Assembly (NCBI RefSeq): GCF_029931775.1
Contig: NC_079320.1
Location: 78,510,656-78,574,655, forward strand
DNA length: 64,000 nucleotides
Direction: 5' to 3'
Origin: Euleptes europaea
Lineage: Eukaryota > Chordata > Lepidosauria > Squamata > Sphaerodactylidae
The first letter of the stretch is position 1; the number at the start of each line of letters is the position of its first letter. Shown piece by piece: positions 22,274 through 34,363 of the stretch. The notes beneath the pieces were generated by a model. The model saw nothing but the letters and a program-made list of their open reading frames with translations. It searched no databases and was not told the origin of the DNA. The translations under genes were made by a program, and so were the position numbers.

Positions 22274-22374
22274 GCTACAATAGGGCAAATAATGGGTCCC
22301 TGGGGCCATTCTAGGTCAAGAAACTGCATGGGATGAAAGTTCAGCCCCTTCTCCCTAAATACCACATTTCTGAT

Positions 22375-22561
22375 TAGGGTTGCCAGATCCCTCTTTGCCA
22401 CCGGCAGGAGGTTTTTGGGGCGGAGCCTGAGGAGGGCAGGGTTTGGGAAGGGGAGGGACTTCAATGCCATAGAGTCCAATGGCCAAAGCAGCCATTTCCT
22501 CCAGGGGAACTGATCTCTATTAGCTGGAGATCAGTTGTAATAGCAGAGGTTGGCAACCCTA
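22375..22561. mobile_element. hAT-type MITE
   Basis: TAGGGTTGCCAGATCC to GTTGGCAACCCTA with flanks TTTCTGAT and TTCCTGAT (7 of 8). Slightly shorter than full length because part of the right arm is missing. Confidence 0.85.
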
Positions 22562-23646
22562 TTCCTGATCCTAATCAGCCCTTCCATACCTAAGAATCTG
22601 CATTTCAACCAGGAACTCCCAGTCCATATCTGCTCCAGGGAGCAGAGTCAGGAACTATCTGATCAGAGCCTTGCTACTTTTGAGTAGCTAAGCTCTGATC
22701 AGACTACTCTACTGCACAGGATTGTTGTGAGGATTAAATTGAAGGAATCCCCAGGTATACTTCCCTGAACTCCTTGCAGGGACGGTCGGGATACGAATGC
22801 AGCACATCTTCATCCATGAACTCTTTCTTCAAAAAGGTATAAACAGATTTCCAGGCTGTGTACCTGCTTTTAAATAGGATTTCCCCCCTCCTCCAGGTTT
22901 CCAAAAACGTAACCTCCCTATTACTCATAATGTGTGTGTGTTAGCCAAGCTGGAAGGAAAGCAAATCCCAACTCATGAAAATAGACAAATCCTTCCTGTG
23001 ATTTATTATCCTGTTAGTCATCAACCAAAATAGAAACACCAGCTATGGCCAGATGGGCAAGTGACCCAATGAGAACTTCGGAGGGCCATTTTGATCGGGC
23101 AGTTGGGTGTAAGACCATGAATGCTACCAGTGGCGATGTTTTAAAAAACACAGCATTCTAACCATATTAGTGTATCCTTATATTCTGTTGGGAATCCTCA
23201 AGGTCTTATCTGCTGAACCTTATAATGGGGTGTCTAAGGATTTTTTTTAGGGGAAAAACCCCCAGAAAATATTTTCAGACATTGATACTAGGTAGAGAAC
23301 ACTGACTTTGGTTGACAACAGAAAGCTTGGGTCCAAATCACAATGGACTTAAAATGTCACTGGGTGATTCCAATAACGACAGAAAAAAACCGAACTGCCG
23401 TTGGACCACATTTTCCATTGGAGGCAAGGACATTTTGATTGCAAGCTCTGCTTTTGGTATTTCCATTTTGGAACAGAACTTTGAAAGGGAGCGGGCCATC
23501 CATTGTCTGCATACTCAGTCACATTCCAGGTTTATTTGTAGTCTCATGCACAACGCCAATCAGAACAGAATAGATATAAGATACGAACCTGCCTGTTGGA
23601 TAAGATTCCTGATAAATGCCTGCAGGCGCAGGGGTACAATTGGTTG
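22562..23646. other. Unassigned; one hairpin
   Basis: A hairpin at 22658-22703 pairs TCTGATCAGAGC with GCTCTGATCAGA (12 bp perfect) plus imperfect TTGCTAC/GTAGCTA. Otherwise no gene or repeat recognised. Confidence 0.5.
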
Positions 23647-23729
23647 TAGGGTTGCCCACCTCCAGGTAGTAGCTGGAGATCTCCTACTATTACAACTGAT
23701 CTCCAGCTGATAGAGAGCTGGCAACCCTA
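23647..23729. mobile_element. Short hAT-type MITE, internally deleted (83 bp)
   Basis: TAGGGTTGCCCACC to GCTGGCAACCCTA, flanked by ATTGGTTG and ATTGGCTG. The unit lacks the inner about 125 bp of the full-length form. Confidence 0.85.
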
Positions 23730-23772
23730 ATTGGCTGGCCAGCAGGGACAAGGCCTTCTCTGCTGTAGCATC

Positions 23773-24195
23773 TAGGGTTGCCAATTCTGGGTTGGGAAAT
23801 ACCTGGAGATTTTGGGGGTGGAGCCTGAGGAGGGCAGGGTTTGGAGAAGGGAGGGACTTTAATGGGGTATAATGCCATTAGGGTTGCCAACCTCCAGGTG
23901 GTAGCTGGAGATCTCCTGGTGCTACAACTGATCTCCAGGCGACAGACATCAATTCCCCTGGAGAAAATGGCCCCTTTGGCTATTGGAGTCTATGGCATTG
24001 AAGTCCCTCCCCTCCCCAAACCCTGCCCTCCTCAGACTCCACCCCCAAAATCTCCAGGTATTTCCCAACCCGGAATTGGCAACCCTAAATGCCATAGAGT
24101 CCCCCTTCCAAAGCAGCCATTTGCTCCAGGTGAACTGATCTATATCGCCTGGAGATCAGTTGTAATCCCAGGAGATCTCCAGCCACTACCTGGCA
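23773..24195. mobile_element. hAT-type MITE, outer copy of a nested pair
   Basis: Starts TAGGGTTGCCAATTC. After the nested insert it resumes at AGAGTCCCCCTTCC and breaks off at CACTACCTGG without the terminal GGCAACCCTA. Confidence 0.8.
23879..24087. mobile_element. hAT-type MITE nested in another, perfect TSD
   Basis: A 209-bp unit, TAGGGTTGCCAACC to TTGGCAACCCTA, with a perfect 8-bp duplication AATGCCAT (23871-23878 and 24088-24095) inside the host MITE. Confidence 0.92.
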
Positions 24196-24284
24196 TTCTA
24201 GGAGGTGTTCCCAGGGGCTTCCTAGCCCCTATGGCCCCGGGAACGCCCCCTCCTGGGGTGGCGTGGCCATGCCACCTTTTATGG

Positions 24285-24465
24285 CGATCCTATAGGAATT
24301 TCAAGACAAGAGACATTCAGAGGTGGTATGCCATTGCCTGCCTCTGCACAGGCTGAGAGAGTTCGTAGAGAACTGTGACTGGCCCAAGGTCACTCAGCAG
24401 ACTTCATGGGAGGAGTGGGGAATCGAACCAGGTTCTCCAGACTAGAGCTGCATTCTACTGAGCCA
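24285..24465 (-). repeat. Composite tRNA/5S-like SINE fragment (family C)
   Basis: AGAGACATTCAGAGGTGGT, GCCATTGCCTGCCTCTG, GACTGGCCCAAGGTCACTCA, then GGGAATCGAACC (B-box complement). Rearranged or partly deleted. Confidence 0.65.
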
Positions 24466-24469
24466 GGCC

Positions 24470-24645
24470 ATTGGTCTATCAAAGTCAGCATTGTCTGCTC
24501 TGACTGGCAGCAGCTCTCTAGGATCTTAGGGCACCAGTTTTCCAGTCACCTTTTCCCTGCTCCTTTTAACAGGAGATGCCTCGGATGGAACTGGGGCCTG
24601 CTTCATGCAAAGCAGATGCTCTACTACTGAGCCACGGCCCCATCC
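24470..24645 (-). repeat. tRNA-Ala-like SINE (family D)
   Basis: TCTATCAAAGTCAGCATTGT, AGGAGATGCCTCGGATGGAAC, GCATGCAAAGCAGATGC-like, ACTGAGCCACGGCCCC. Confidence 0.8.
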
Positions 24646-24690
24646 TGATAACGGAGAGCAAAAAGCAGACAAGCACTGCCTGTATGGATC

Positions 24691-24852
24691 TAGGGATGCC
24701 AACCTCCAGGTAGGCCTGGGGATCCCCTGAATTATAACTCATCTCCAGACGACAGGGTGGACTCTGACATTGTAACCCACTGAGGTCTCTGCCTTCCCCA
24801 GGCTCCATCCCCAAATCTCCAGGAGTTTCCCAACCTGGATCTGGCAACCCTA
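24691..24852. mobile_element. hAT-type MITE, diverged shorter subfamily
   Basis: TAGGGATGCCAACCTCC to ATCTGGCAACCCTA, 162 bp. Flanks agree only partly. Confidence 0.75.
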
Positions 24853-24904
24853 ATGAATGCCTGTCTGCTGTTCCTCACTCCATGTATATATTTACCAATA
24901 TATA

Positions 24905-25208
24905 CCAGCCTGGTTTAGTGGTTAAGAGCAGAGGTTTGGAGCGGTGGACTCTGATCTAGAGAACCGGGTTTGATTCCCCACTCCTCCACATGAGCAGTGG
25001 AGGCTAATCTGGTGAACTGGATTTGTTTCCCCACTCCTACACATGAAGCCAGCTGGGTGACCTTGGGCAAGTCACATTCTCTCAGCCCCACCTACCTCAC
25101 AGGGTGTCTGTTGTGGGGAGGCGAAGGAAAGGTGATTCTAAGCTGGCTTGATTCTCCCTTAAGTGGTAGAGAAAGTCAGCATATAAAAACCAACTCTTCT
25201 TCTTCTTA
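24905..25208 (+). repeat. tRNA-derived SINE (family A), near full length
   Basis: TGGTTTAGTGGTTAAGAGC head (A-box region), GGTTTGATTCCCC (B-box), CTGGGTGACCTTGGGCAAG, and tail AGCATATAAAAACC, ending in a TTC run. Confidence 0.9.
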
Positions 25209-26557
25209 AGTAGCCTGAATTTCCAATGGCCTTTGTTCACAAGGGAAATGAGCCCTATAAATAGCTGCTCTTGAAACATTCGGTTCCTCCAAGGGACCCC
25301 CTAAAAGAATGCCTGTTTTTCTAGGAATCCTCAAAATCCTTCTGCGACATAGTTTAACTGACTTCATCCTGTTAAAAACCTTCTACGTTCTTTTCAGCCA
25401 TCTAGAAATGCTTTTAAGCTGCACATGCCTCCAAAGACACATATTGCTTAGATTACTTCAACATTTCCTAAGAGACCCGCATCTCCTCTGCCCTCAGAAA
25501 GGAAGAAGGGGGGGGGGTTTCAGTTTCCTCATCGAATAAAATTAGTATGTGGATGAGTCATTAGCAATGCATCGAAATGCTGGTTGAAATGATGCACATA
25601 ACTTTGGAAACTCTGATGGAAAATAATAGCCATCCTGGCTGTGAGCAAATGTAAATGTCCCTGGTCCTCGTCCAGGGAAAACTACTTAGTCAACTCGATC
25701 CTATGTGTTTTTACTCAGAAATTGAATTCAACAGGGATTACTTCCAAGAAAACATACAGAGCACTGCAACCTAAGGCCCAGGAAGAGCCACGGAACTTCA
25801 GATATTCACAATTAACTCATTTTGTGGAATTAATGTTAGCTGGATCAAAGCCTGCATGTGTAAACAGGCCAGTTACAGCCAAGTGAACTGGGGAAATTCT
25901 GAAGTTTACTATGATGCGTACAGGAAGTCTCCTACATATTCTTATTGAGTTTTAATCCCCTCAAGATCCATGGCTTTAAGCTGCAGAAAACATCCAGGAG
26001 AACTTCAGGTCGGTAAAAGCAATGAATGAAAACAATTCTTTCACAATTGCACAATAGCGGCCTTTGAAATTCCTCGGCTGGTGTACAACAACGAGGATGA
26101 GACAGAGAGAAATTGCTTAGGAAAATCTCCTGGCCTCAGAGAGACATTCCTTCCGTTCCTCTTCAAAGTTTGTAAAATCCCCTGGATAGAAAAATACGAT
26201 AGGGCAGCCAAAAGCCTCCCTGGATTTGGCAAAGCCCAGAGCCCCAAATATACAGAACGCGTGAGTTCGCTTGGAAAGGACCTCAATACTCCTATCTGAA
26301 TCATCAGAAAGCAAATAAAATAAGACCTAAGCAAATAAACCTGATTGTGCACGGAAACAAATCCAGCACTCTGGTTTGGCCGCGGCTCTCTTTTTGTTAG
26401 TTTTACTGGCAGTGCACTTTGGAAGAGAAAAGGACTGAAAGATCCTGGCTCGGCCTTACCAGCTCTCTCCATGTGTATGGGGAATGGGGGTCCCTTCATT
26501 ATCCCGGGGTTGAGATAAACTCAAGAGTTTGCTCTGGTCAAACAAGTCACTGATGAT
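25209..26557. other. Long non-repetitive stretch
   Basis: No repeat recognised for about 1.3 kb. The longest frame (26041-26499 minus, 152 codons) has no recognisable family and overlaps plus-strand frames. Together with its position downstream of SMIM20, this makes it a candidate block of conserved non-coding DNA. Confidence 0.35.
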
Positions 26558-26815
26558 GATGATGAAAAAGAAGAGTTGGTTTTTATATGCCACCTTTTTG
26601 GCCACTCAAGGAAGAATCAAACCGGCTTACAATCACCTTCCCCTCCCCACAACAGACACCCTGTGGGCAGGTGGTAGGTGGGCTGAGAGAGTTCGGAGAA
26701 CTGTGACTAGCCCAAGGTCACCCAGGAGGCTTCATGTGGAGGACGGGGGAAACCAACCCGGTTCACCAGATCAGAGTCGACCGCTCTTAAACACTACACC
26801 ACGCTGGCTCTCTTG
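26558..26815 (-). repeat. tRNA-derived SINE (family A)
   Basis: GAAGAGTTGGTTTTTATATG at the left, CACTACACCACGCTGGCTCTC at the right. Confidence 0.9.
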
Positions 26816-27779
26816 TCCATGATAAGGAAAAAAACACCTGTGGGTGCTTCATATACGCACCAGAGCACCTTTTGTTAGTTTAACAGGCATCAGAGGTTGG
26901 CCAAGAAAGGGACTGAAACCTTTGGCCTTCAGATGATCTAAAGTCTGCAGACATTTTCCACGCAGCTACAAGAGGAAAAGCACTTTTACTTAGACAGAAA
27001 AATGTTATTAATAATATACTAATAACAACAAAAATATAAAAACAACAATATAGATATATGTATACAAATATATTCATTCAGATTTTAATCACCATTAGAG
27101 TTTGATAATCATATAGGCTACTATGTATAGATATAATAGTAGACCGTATATTTGATATGGAAAAATATTTAGTTTTAATGGCAGTTCAAAAATATTGATT
27201 ATTAGCTTCAGCGAGTATTAATGTTTTAAATCAACATAATTACAAATGAAGATAAATAATCCAGATTAAATGTAAATTAGAGAAGAAGCATTTATGTATT
27301 TGTTTTAGTAAAGAATATAGTGTGATTCCAGACTAGTAAGAAATGCAATAACTGATACAGAACGTATTAGCTCCACTCTGTTTGTTATTTGAGGGGGATC
27401 TTTTTGTGGATATGAAGTTTAAGGAGTGTGTGATGTGTGTGAATTGCATGTTTCATAAAAAAACAATAAAATTTTATTTTATTTTTAAAAGAGTAAAAGC
27501 GCTTTCCGCACCTTGGAAAAGACGAAGGGAAATCACCTATTTGTATATGCAGGTTGAGACACAACGCCAAGCCAACTGTCCTCCCAGCACCGTGTGGTTT
27601 GTAGTGGGTGGGGAGGAAAGGTGGCCTGGAGGTTAAACCCACATCTCCCCACCATCAAAAACCAAATGAGCCACTACTTGGAAAGGGGGAAACTACACAG
27701 TCCAAGTGGTAGGAGGAAGCTGATGCAATTTTAGCACCTGACTTCACACTGAAACATATTCAGATGCAACTGCCACCTA
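26816..27779. other. AT-rich stretch without recognised genes
   Basis: Positions 26990-27480 are strongly AT-rich (AATAATATACTAATAACAAC, TATAGATATATGTATAC). No open frame resembles a known protein. Confidence 0.35.
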
Positions 27780-27780
27780 G

Positions 27781-27957
27781 CGAGCCAGATTGGTGTAGTG
27801 GTTAAGAGAGGTGGTTTGGAGAGGTGGATTCTGATCTGGAGAACTGGGTTTGATTCCCCACTCCTCCACATGAGCGGCGGAGGCTAATCTGGAGAACCGG
27901 GTTGGTTTCCTCACTCCTACTCACAAAGCCAGCTGGGTGACGTTGGGCTAGTCCCAT
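27781..27957 (+). repeat. tRNA-derived SINE (family A), 3' truncated
   Basis: GAGCCAGATTGGTGTAGTGG head to CTGGGTGACGTTGGGCTAG; the tail is missing. Confidence 0.85.
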
Positions 27958-28255
27958 CTCCATCAAGCGCCTGGTAATAGCACTGAACTTCCATGACAAA
28001 TAGATGGTCTGGTCCAAACCGGATCGTCCATTGTCCAAAAGAGATTAAGTCAGTCAGGATGGTCCAACGTGGAATGGAAGTGAACACCCTCATTCTAATG
28101 GAATCTAGGGGTCCAAGATCCCAGACGCTTTGGGTGGCACTGTTGAGCCTCAGCAAGTTTCAGGATTTCTGTCACGATCGCATTAACAGATCACATTTTT
28201 ATGGATTCCTTTTTAGATGGTAGTCTCTAACCCCTATGCACACTGACTGGGAAGG

Positions 28256-28590
28256 TAGGTTGCCAACCTCCAAGGGGTGGCTGGAGATTTCCGGGAATTA
28301 CAACTGATCTTTCCACTGGAAAAAATGGCCGCTTTGGAAGGTAGCCTTTCCGGCATTGTATCCCATTGAAGTCCCTCTCCTCCCCAAACCTGCCTTCCTC
28401 AGGCTCCACCCCCAAAATATCCAGGTATTTCCCAACCCAGAGCTGGCAACCCTAGAGGGACCTCAGCAGGGTATAATGCCACAGAAGCCACCCTCCAAAA
28501 CAGCCATTTTCTCCAGGGGAACTGATCTCATCTGGAGATCAGTTATAATGGCAGGAGATCTCCAGGTGCCACTTGGAAATTGGCAAGCCT
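28256..28590. mobile_element. Two abutting hAT-type MITE pieces
   Basis: A near-complete unit at 28256-28454 (TAGGTTGCCAACC to CTGGCAACCCTA) is followed without gap by the right half of another (GAGGGACCTCAGCAGGG to AATTGGCAAGCCTA). Confidence 0.8.
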
Positions 28591-30135
28591 AGTTTTTTTA
28601 CTTGAGACATCTTTGTGACAGAGAGACTTTGAACAGTGCACTTCAGTAGATACACAGAAGCCTAAAACTAAAAAGGCAACCCTGGATGGAGTGTGTTTAA
28701 GTACAATTTGAATTTTACAAACACCATTTTACTCCATCACAAAGACTGTAATATTCACATATATTTATGTTATTGTATAATGGCAAAAGTGTATTCGGAA
28801 TTTTATGTATTCAGACCACTTAAGAAAGCTTCACAGCTGAAACGTGTTTGGTCTTAGCTTTGGTATTATTGTGTGGTTGGATTTTTGTGTTTATTTGCTT
28901 TGAATGTTCAATATTCATAATAGATAGAGGGCTTGAACAGGTCTATATATATAAGTTGTTTATTTTTGTTTGTATTAAATTTACTACTTATCATTTATAA
29001 AATTATTTGAATCAATATTAGCCCTATGTTGCATGTTGATTCTTGATCTTAGGGTACCTTATTCCACCCCCAAAATCTCCAGATATTTATCAACCCAGAA
29101 ATGGCCACCCTACAGTCATTCTCTAGGAATCCCCCCCCCCAATTTTTTTAAAAGATATTTTAACATTTTTAAAAATATATAACAAACATATACATGCACT
29201 TCCATCCACACAGTTTACACTTACTTCTGGGGTCAACATATATCTTAAACATTACTCCATTATTATTATGATGTTCCTTCAATACTCTCAATCTATGATA
29301 ATTAACCAAAATTCTACTTCAAATTAATAGTTGTTGCTTTTATCTATGTTTATATTCTAAATTTATCTTAATCTATATTTTATTCCAAGCATCATATTCT
29401 ACCTCTGTTATAAATCAATCTAAACTTTCCAGTTAGCATATTCAAAGTAATTTTCCCATTTCTTCTGTATATCTTCCCCAAACTTTTAGTGTGTCAACCC
29501 AATGCTGTGACATCAGTTTCTGGTCAAACCATTGAAATTTTCCTCCTTTATTTGGCTCCAGCTGATCTATGAAGAAGCAGCTGAAGCCAGGAATCTGGGA
29601 GCAGGAGATTTCCCACATAGTGGGAAATACGTCACCCCTACTCTAGGAGGCAACCCCAAAATTTAGGAGCCAAACTCATTTTTCATCCTTCAGGGTTTTG
29701 CATTTTAATAGCTATATTTTCTGATCATTGCTACAAAACGTAATCCTAAACTCTTCAATTTCCTGTACATTTATTAAAGCTGTGAAAAAAGTCTTGCGGT
29801 ATTTAAATAGAGGGATAATCTTGGTTGTTGTCCAACACAACAAAAGGCTAATCTCAAATCCTAACCTAATTTCTCTTAATTCAATCATCGCTGTGAAAAC
29901 CTCCATTTAATTGAATATGGGAGCCACGTAAAGTAATGGGTTAAGAAATGGATTCATTCACAAACACAGAACGAAGTAGTTGACATATAAACAAGCAACG
30001 ACCAGAACTTCATGCACATTTATGTCATGCATCAAAACATTCTGATGTGAAATGATAATGAAGATTTGGGTTAGCTCCAGCCATCTTTTTTGCTCAATCT
30101 TGGCCCTTATTACAGCCTCCATACCACATTAATGT
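28591..30135. other. AT-rich sequence with a MITE end and possible LINE UTR
   Basis: Positions 28820-28860 (TTAAGAAAGCTTCACAGCTG, AAACGTGTTTGG) follow a PLE-hammerhead layout with a damaged core. Positions 29059-29112 are a MITE end fragment. Positions 29130-29560 are AT-rich with a LINE 3' UTR look. No gene seen. Confidence 0.35.
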
Positions 30136-30515
30136 CTAGGGTTACCAGGTCCCCCCTTGTCATCGGTTGGAACTTTGTTGGGGGGGATTTTCGAGTGTGC
30201 GCACAATAATTTCTTTTCCGGGGTAAACCAGGAAGTGATAGGGGCACTCTAGCATGTCCCAAAAAAACTCTATGGAAACCACGGAGTTTTTGGAGGTATG
30301 TGCTAGAGCTTTCCGCCAAACCTGGAAGTGACAGGGACGCTCTAGCATATTCCTCCAAAACTCTATGGTTTCCATATAAGTGCTAGAGCATCCCTGTCGC
30401 TTCCGTGTTCACCTCAGAAGGGACATTATTGTGCCACCCTGGTTCCCCTGCCGGACAGCTGAGGGGCGGCAGGCTGGCCAGTTAATTGGCCACCATTAAC
30501 GGGCACCCGGCGACC
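30136..30515. mobile_element. Possible second MITE family (TAGGGTTACCAGG ends)
   Basis: Left end TAGGGTTACCAGGTCCCC, right end CACCCGGCGACCCTT as an approximate inverse. Inside, CTCTATGG(A/T)(A/T)(A/T)CCA segments and GCTAGAGC repeat in both orientations. Confidence 0.5.
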
Positions 30516-31794
30516 CTTGTTATGTTAAATGGATATCCAAATCTTCTCAAATGCAGCTAAAGGTATTTGGAGAAGGTGGAGAAGTTTCACCAAGGTCAAA
30601 ACTGGAAGACGTACAGCAGCATCTGAAGTGGAGTTGCAGCCTTCTAAGACTTTGGAACACAATGGGCTTAGAACTCTGCTGGGGGCCGCCCTGTACAATT
30701 CCTTGCAGGTGTTAGAAATCAGATTTGTACAACTCCCAGAACGACTGAATTGTCAGAACGTATCAGAAAGCCGAGGGTGAAAATGCAGAGCCTGATTTTT
30801 TTAATCAATTTTTATGAGTGGTGCCCCCAACTTTGGTTCTTCCCACTAATTTAGCCCATTACCCATGCCCCCCTCCGCCACCTGCTGATTCCTAAGAAAC
30901 CTGGAAATACTATGTTTCCCAATACTGGCTGACCTCCTGTTAGCAAAACATGTTATCGCACTCTGGTGTTGGCCTGGCCGAGGCCACGGACCAGCTGCTT
31001 TTCGTTTGCGTCGGCCTGCGTAGTGGTCTAATTGATGTCACACTGACTGTACACAGTTCTGGGAAAAATAGCAGTTAATCATTGCTAGAGGGCAACGGGA
31101 GATATCTCCCCTAAATGATTCTGGGTTAAAAAACAAATACAAGCTGAATGGGGTCCTTTTTTATTCAAAAAGTCTAAACTATTGGGTGGCTTTTGCTGAT
31201 ATGGGTCCAGTTTATCTTGTCCCTGGGATGGATAACTGTGCAGCAGTTTTCTCTCCAGGTCACCAGCGGTTGCTGGATTCGATCTCATTCCAAGGTCTGT
31301 GCCTCCCCTGGAAACCAACTTCCTTTGCCAACTTATCTGCAAAGGTTTTAGAAGAACACCTGGTGCCCAGTCCACTGATCAAGATCCTCTTCCCAAACCC
31401 TGCTTTCTGTGCTCCCACCATTCATATTGCTACACAGTGGGGTAGATCCTACTGCTATCTTACTACTCCACTAAGCAAAGTTTGAAGCTTTCCTCCAACT
31501 TAAGTACCTAGGCTGTTGGACGAAGGCGTCTTAGGAGGATGGTTGGATCCACCCCCATATTATGCCAGAGAACAGTCATAGGAGCAAAGCCCTTACTATA
31601 ACCTTGCCAGTCTCCCAGTTGGGGAAAGGGATCCACCACCCCCTGGTCCTATTGCCCACCATGGATAATTATTTTTTAAACTGAGATGGCACATGGGCTG
31701 TTACATCACTTTTGGGGAAAACCTGGAAATGATGGGAGGTACCTCTAGGACTGGCCAGAAATTCTATGGTTTTACTATATTGTTTTTGTCTATT
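30516..31794. other. No recognised feature
   Basis: Neither a gene nor a repeat family is recognised over this stretch; frames of 60-100 codons show no family resemblance. Confidence 0.35.
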
Positions 31795-32105
31795 CCTAGA
31801 GCCAGCGTGGTGTAGTGGTTAAGAGTGGTGGTTTGGCACGGTGGACTCTAATCTGGAGAATTGGGTTTGATTCCCCACTCCTCCACACGAGTGGCGGACT
31901 GTAATCTGGTGAACCGGGTTGGTTTCCCCACTCCTACACACGTGAAGCCAGCTGGGTGACCTTGGGCTAGTCACAGCTCTCTTAGAGCTCTATCAGCCCC
32001 ACATACCTCTCAGGGTGTCTGTTGTGAGGAAGGGAAGGAGATTCTAAGCTGGTTTGATTCTTCCTTAAGTGGTAGAGAAAGTCGGCATATAAAAACCAAT
32101 CTTCT
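31795..32105 (+). repeat. tRNA-derived SINE (family A), near full length
   Basis: AGAGCCAGCGTGGTGTAGTG head, GGGTTTGATTCCCC B-box, GAAGCCAGCTGGGTGACC, tail GTCGGCATATAAAAACC, ending in TTC repeats. Confidence 0.92.
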
Positions 32106-32644
32106 TCTACCCCATATGGCCTCTAAGCTGCAGTCTAGAGACAAGAGTGGCCCTGAAATTACACATATTGTACAGTTTTTAATATTTACAATTTTATTAC
32201 AGTGTTTGTGTTTTAATATAATTTTAGGCTTTTTGTAATTGACGCTGCTATTTTCATATACAAGGTTTTTCATCTTTTTCCCCCACCCTTTTTGGTTATC
32301 TGTTAAGATGCCGACAAAAACCACACCAAGAAGATTCCAGGGGAAACAAGACAAAGTTGCAATGAAATCATACAAAAATCTGACCACCAGATATGAGTTA
32401 AGCCCACTGACTCAAAACTTTATTTTTGAACAGGATGCTCACATGTCAAAGTAAAACATTCTGCCTATTCTCTCATTACAAAATCCACAGATGAAACATT
32501 CTCCTCATCCACACAAAATAGCGCTGTTTACTTCTGTCCAACATTCAGAAGCAGTGAAAAATAACTAAAATTTAGTTTTGCTCCCCAGGAATAAAGATCT
32601 GCCTCTTCTGCCATGAGAAGAACTCATCTCAAAAGTATTTAACC
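32106..32644. other. No recognised gene
   Basis: AT-rich unique-looking sequence. Frames of up to 125 codons on the minus strand begin inside the neighbouring SINE and are not credible. Confidence 0.35.
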
Positions 32645-32945
32645 ACCGCCGGCGCAGAGTGTTAAGCTGCAGTACTGCAGTCAAAAGCTCTGCTCACGAC
32701 CTGAGTTCGATCCCAACGGAAGTCGATTTCAGGTAGCTGGCTCAAGGTTGACTCAGCCTTCCATCCTTCCAAGGTCGGTGAAATGAGTACCCAGCTTGCT
32801 GGGTGTAAAGGGAAGATGACTGGGGAAGGCACTGGCAAACCACCCCGCAAACAAAGTCTGCCTAGAAAACGTCGGGATGTGACGTCTCCCCATGGGTCAG
32901 GAATGACCCGGTGCTTGCACAGGGGACCTTTACCTTTACTTACTT
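32645..32945 (+). repeat. tRNA-derived SINE (family B), full length
   Basis: GGCGCAGAGTGTTAAGCTGC head, GAGTTCGATCCC B-box, GGTTGACTCAGCCTTCC, ACAAAGTCTGCC, GTCAGGAATGACCCGGTGC and a CCTTTACCTTTAC tail. Confidence 0.9.
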
Positions 32946-33038
32946 CGAAGCAAACACCAACAGTTTCAGTAAGAGTCGCTACCAAGTACACCAACTTCAC
33001 ATCAGAGCCAAGTTGATATTAATATGATCTGATCTGTT

Positions 33039-33044
33039 TTTATT
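33039..33044 (-). terminator. SMIM20: Candidate polyadenylation signal for SMIM20
   Basis: AATAAA on the minus strand (TTTATT on plus) lies about 410 bp after the SMIM20 stop codon, in repeat-free sequence just before a SINE. It is the first good signal downstream of the stop, but other AATAAA-like sites exist. Confidence 0.45.
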
Positions 33045-33454
33045 TATGAGACCGACAAATCGGAGAGCTCCGCATCCGGTTTGAATGAAAACATGATTTA
33101 CACATACACAGAGGCCCTGATTTTCTCCTTTGCAGATGCTCGACTAGGCAGTGCCCATTTAGAGAAAAGCCAGTTGCATAATTCATTCCGATCGCGCCCA
33201 GTTTCTAAAATCAAATCCTCTTCCCTTTCCTTCAGTGAAAAAGGATTCCACCTGCTTCGAAGAAAACATTCAGTGCAGTTTTCCTCCACTGCCACTGGAT
33301 AGCTGGGACCCACGTGACCAAAGCTGCTACTACAAAACAAACCCAACTCGCCCGATATGTTCTGTATTCTCTTTGTGGACTCAAAGAACCAGGCACATCG
33401 CTGCGGGAATAAGGAAAAGGCAGCCATCCTTGAGACAACACCCAGGGAACGTCT

Positions 33455-33492
33455 TTACTTTCTTCCAAACGGATCAGACCATACTTTTAACC
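33455..33492 (-). CDS. SMIM20: SMIM20 coding exon 3 (last)
   Basis: Thirty-eight bases, read on the minus strand after a good acceptor (ATAG just above 33492). Two bases finish the split Gly codon; the exon then reads LKVWSDPFGRK and TAA at 33455-33457. This matches the recalled human C-terminus residue for residue. The GRK after DPF is the amidation and dibasic-cleavage site used to release the phoenixin peptide, so the mature peptide's end is encoded here. It was missed by simple frame scans because it is only 12 codons long. Below the stop lies a likely 3' UTR of about 0.4 kb without repeats. Confidence 0.95.
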
Positions 33493-33735
33493 CTATGGGT
33501 AAAAAAAGAAACCATTATAAAAACAGTTTAGAAGGGTAATGGAATGTCTGAAGGATGACTTTGGCTTGGAACCAACAGTCAATCTCTGCAAAGGCATTTC
33601 CATCAACAGAACAGGACTTCTTCCCCGACCTTCCCTGAAACATGTTGCCTGAAACATACCGATAAAGCTCAAAAGATTTTAAATGCCATTCAAGAGATTA
33701 CAAAGCGCCAGTTCTCACAAAATTGAATATGAATC

Positions 33736-34012
33736 CTTTTTTTGCCATCAAGTCAAAGCTGACTTATGTTGGCCCTGTAGGGTTTTCAAGGCAAGAGACG
33801 TTCGGAGGCGGTTTGCCATTGCCTGCCTCCACATCACAACCCTGGTATTCCCTGGAGGTCTCCCATCCAAATACTAGCCAGGGTCAGGGCTGAGTGTGTG
33901 TGACTGGCCCAAGGTCACCCAATGAGTTTCCATGGCATCGGTAGGGATTCGAACCTAGGTTTCCCAGGTTCTAGTCCGACACCTTAACCACTGCACCATG
34001 CTGGCTCTCTTT
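33736..34012 (-). repeat. Composite tRNA/5S-like SINE (family C), in the SMIM20 intron
   Basis: BovB-like tail complement at the left (TTGCCATCAAGTCAAAGCTG), GGTCTCCCATCCAAATACTAG (5S-like complement), GGGATTCGAACC (B-box complement), head complement CACTGCACCATGCTGGCTCT at the right. Confidence 0.9.
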
Positions 34013-34363
34013 TTACAAAACTGAAGATGAATACCTAAGTAGAAAGTACCGATACTGCAGGCCAAGAGTCAACGGCTCATGCAAAACTTGTTTTGCCCTG
34101 TTTCTCCTTAAAATGCATGAGTGGTATATCTCTGATCATAGTATAAAATGAAAGATTAAAAATACCTGTCAGTGCCTTTTATTTTTGACCCATGGTCTGT
34201 GTACTGGGATATTCATAATCTACATGCAAAATATCTCATTGGCAACTGCCCCAAGACACCCATCTTTAAAGAAATCCCTTTAGAGACATATTTAAAAGCG
34301 TACTGCAGCATATTTTGTATGGCATGCTAAACAGACTGTAATGGATCCAACCATCCTTCAAGG

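Noticed and set aside
26041-26499. 152-codon minus-strand frame
   Set aside because: No recognisable domain and overlapping frames on both strands; more likely non-coding unique DNA.
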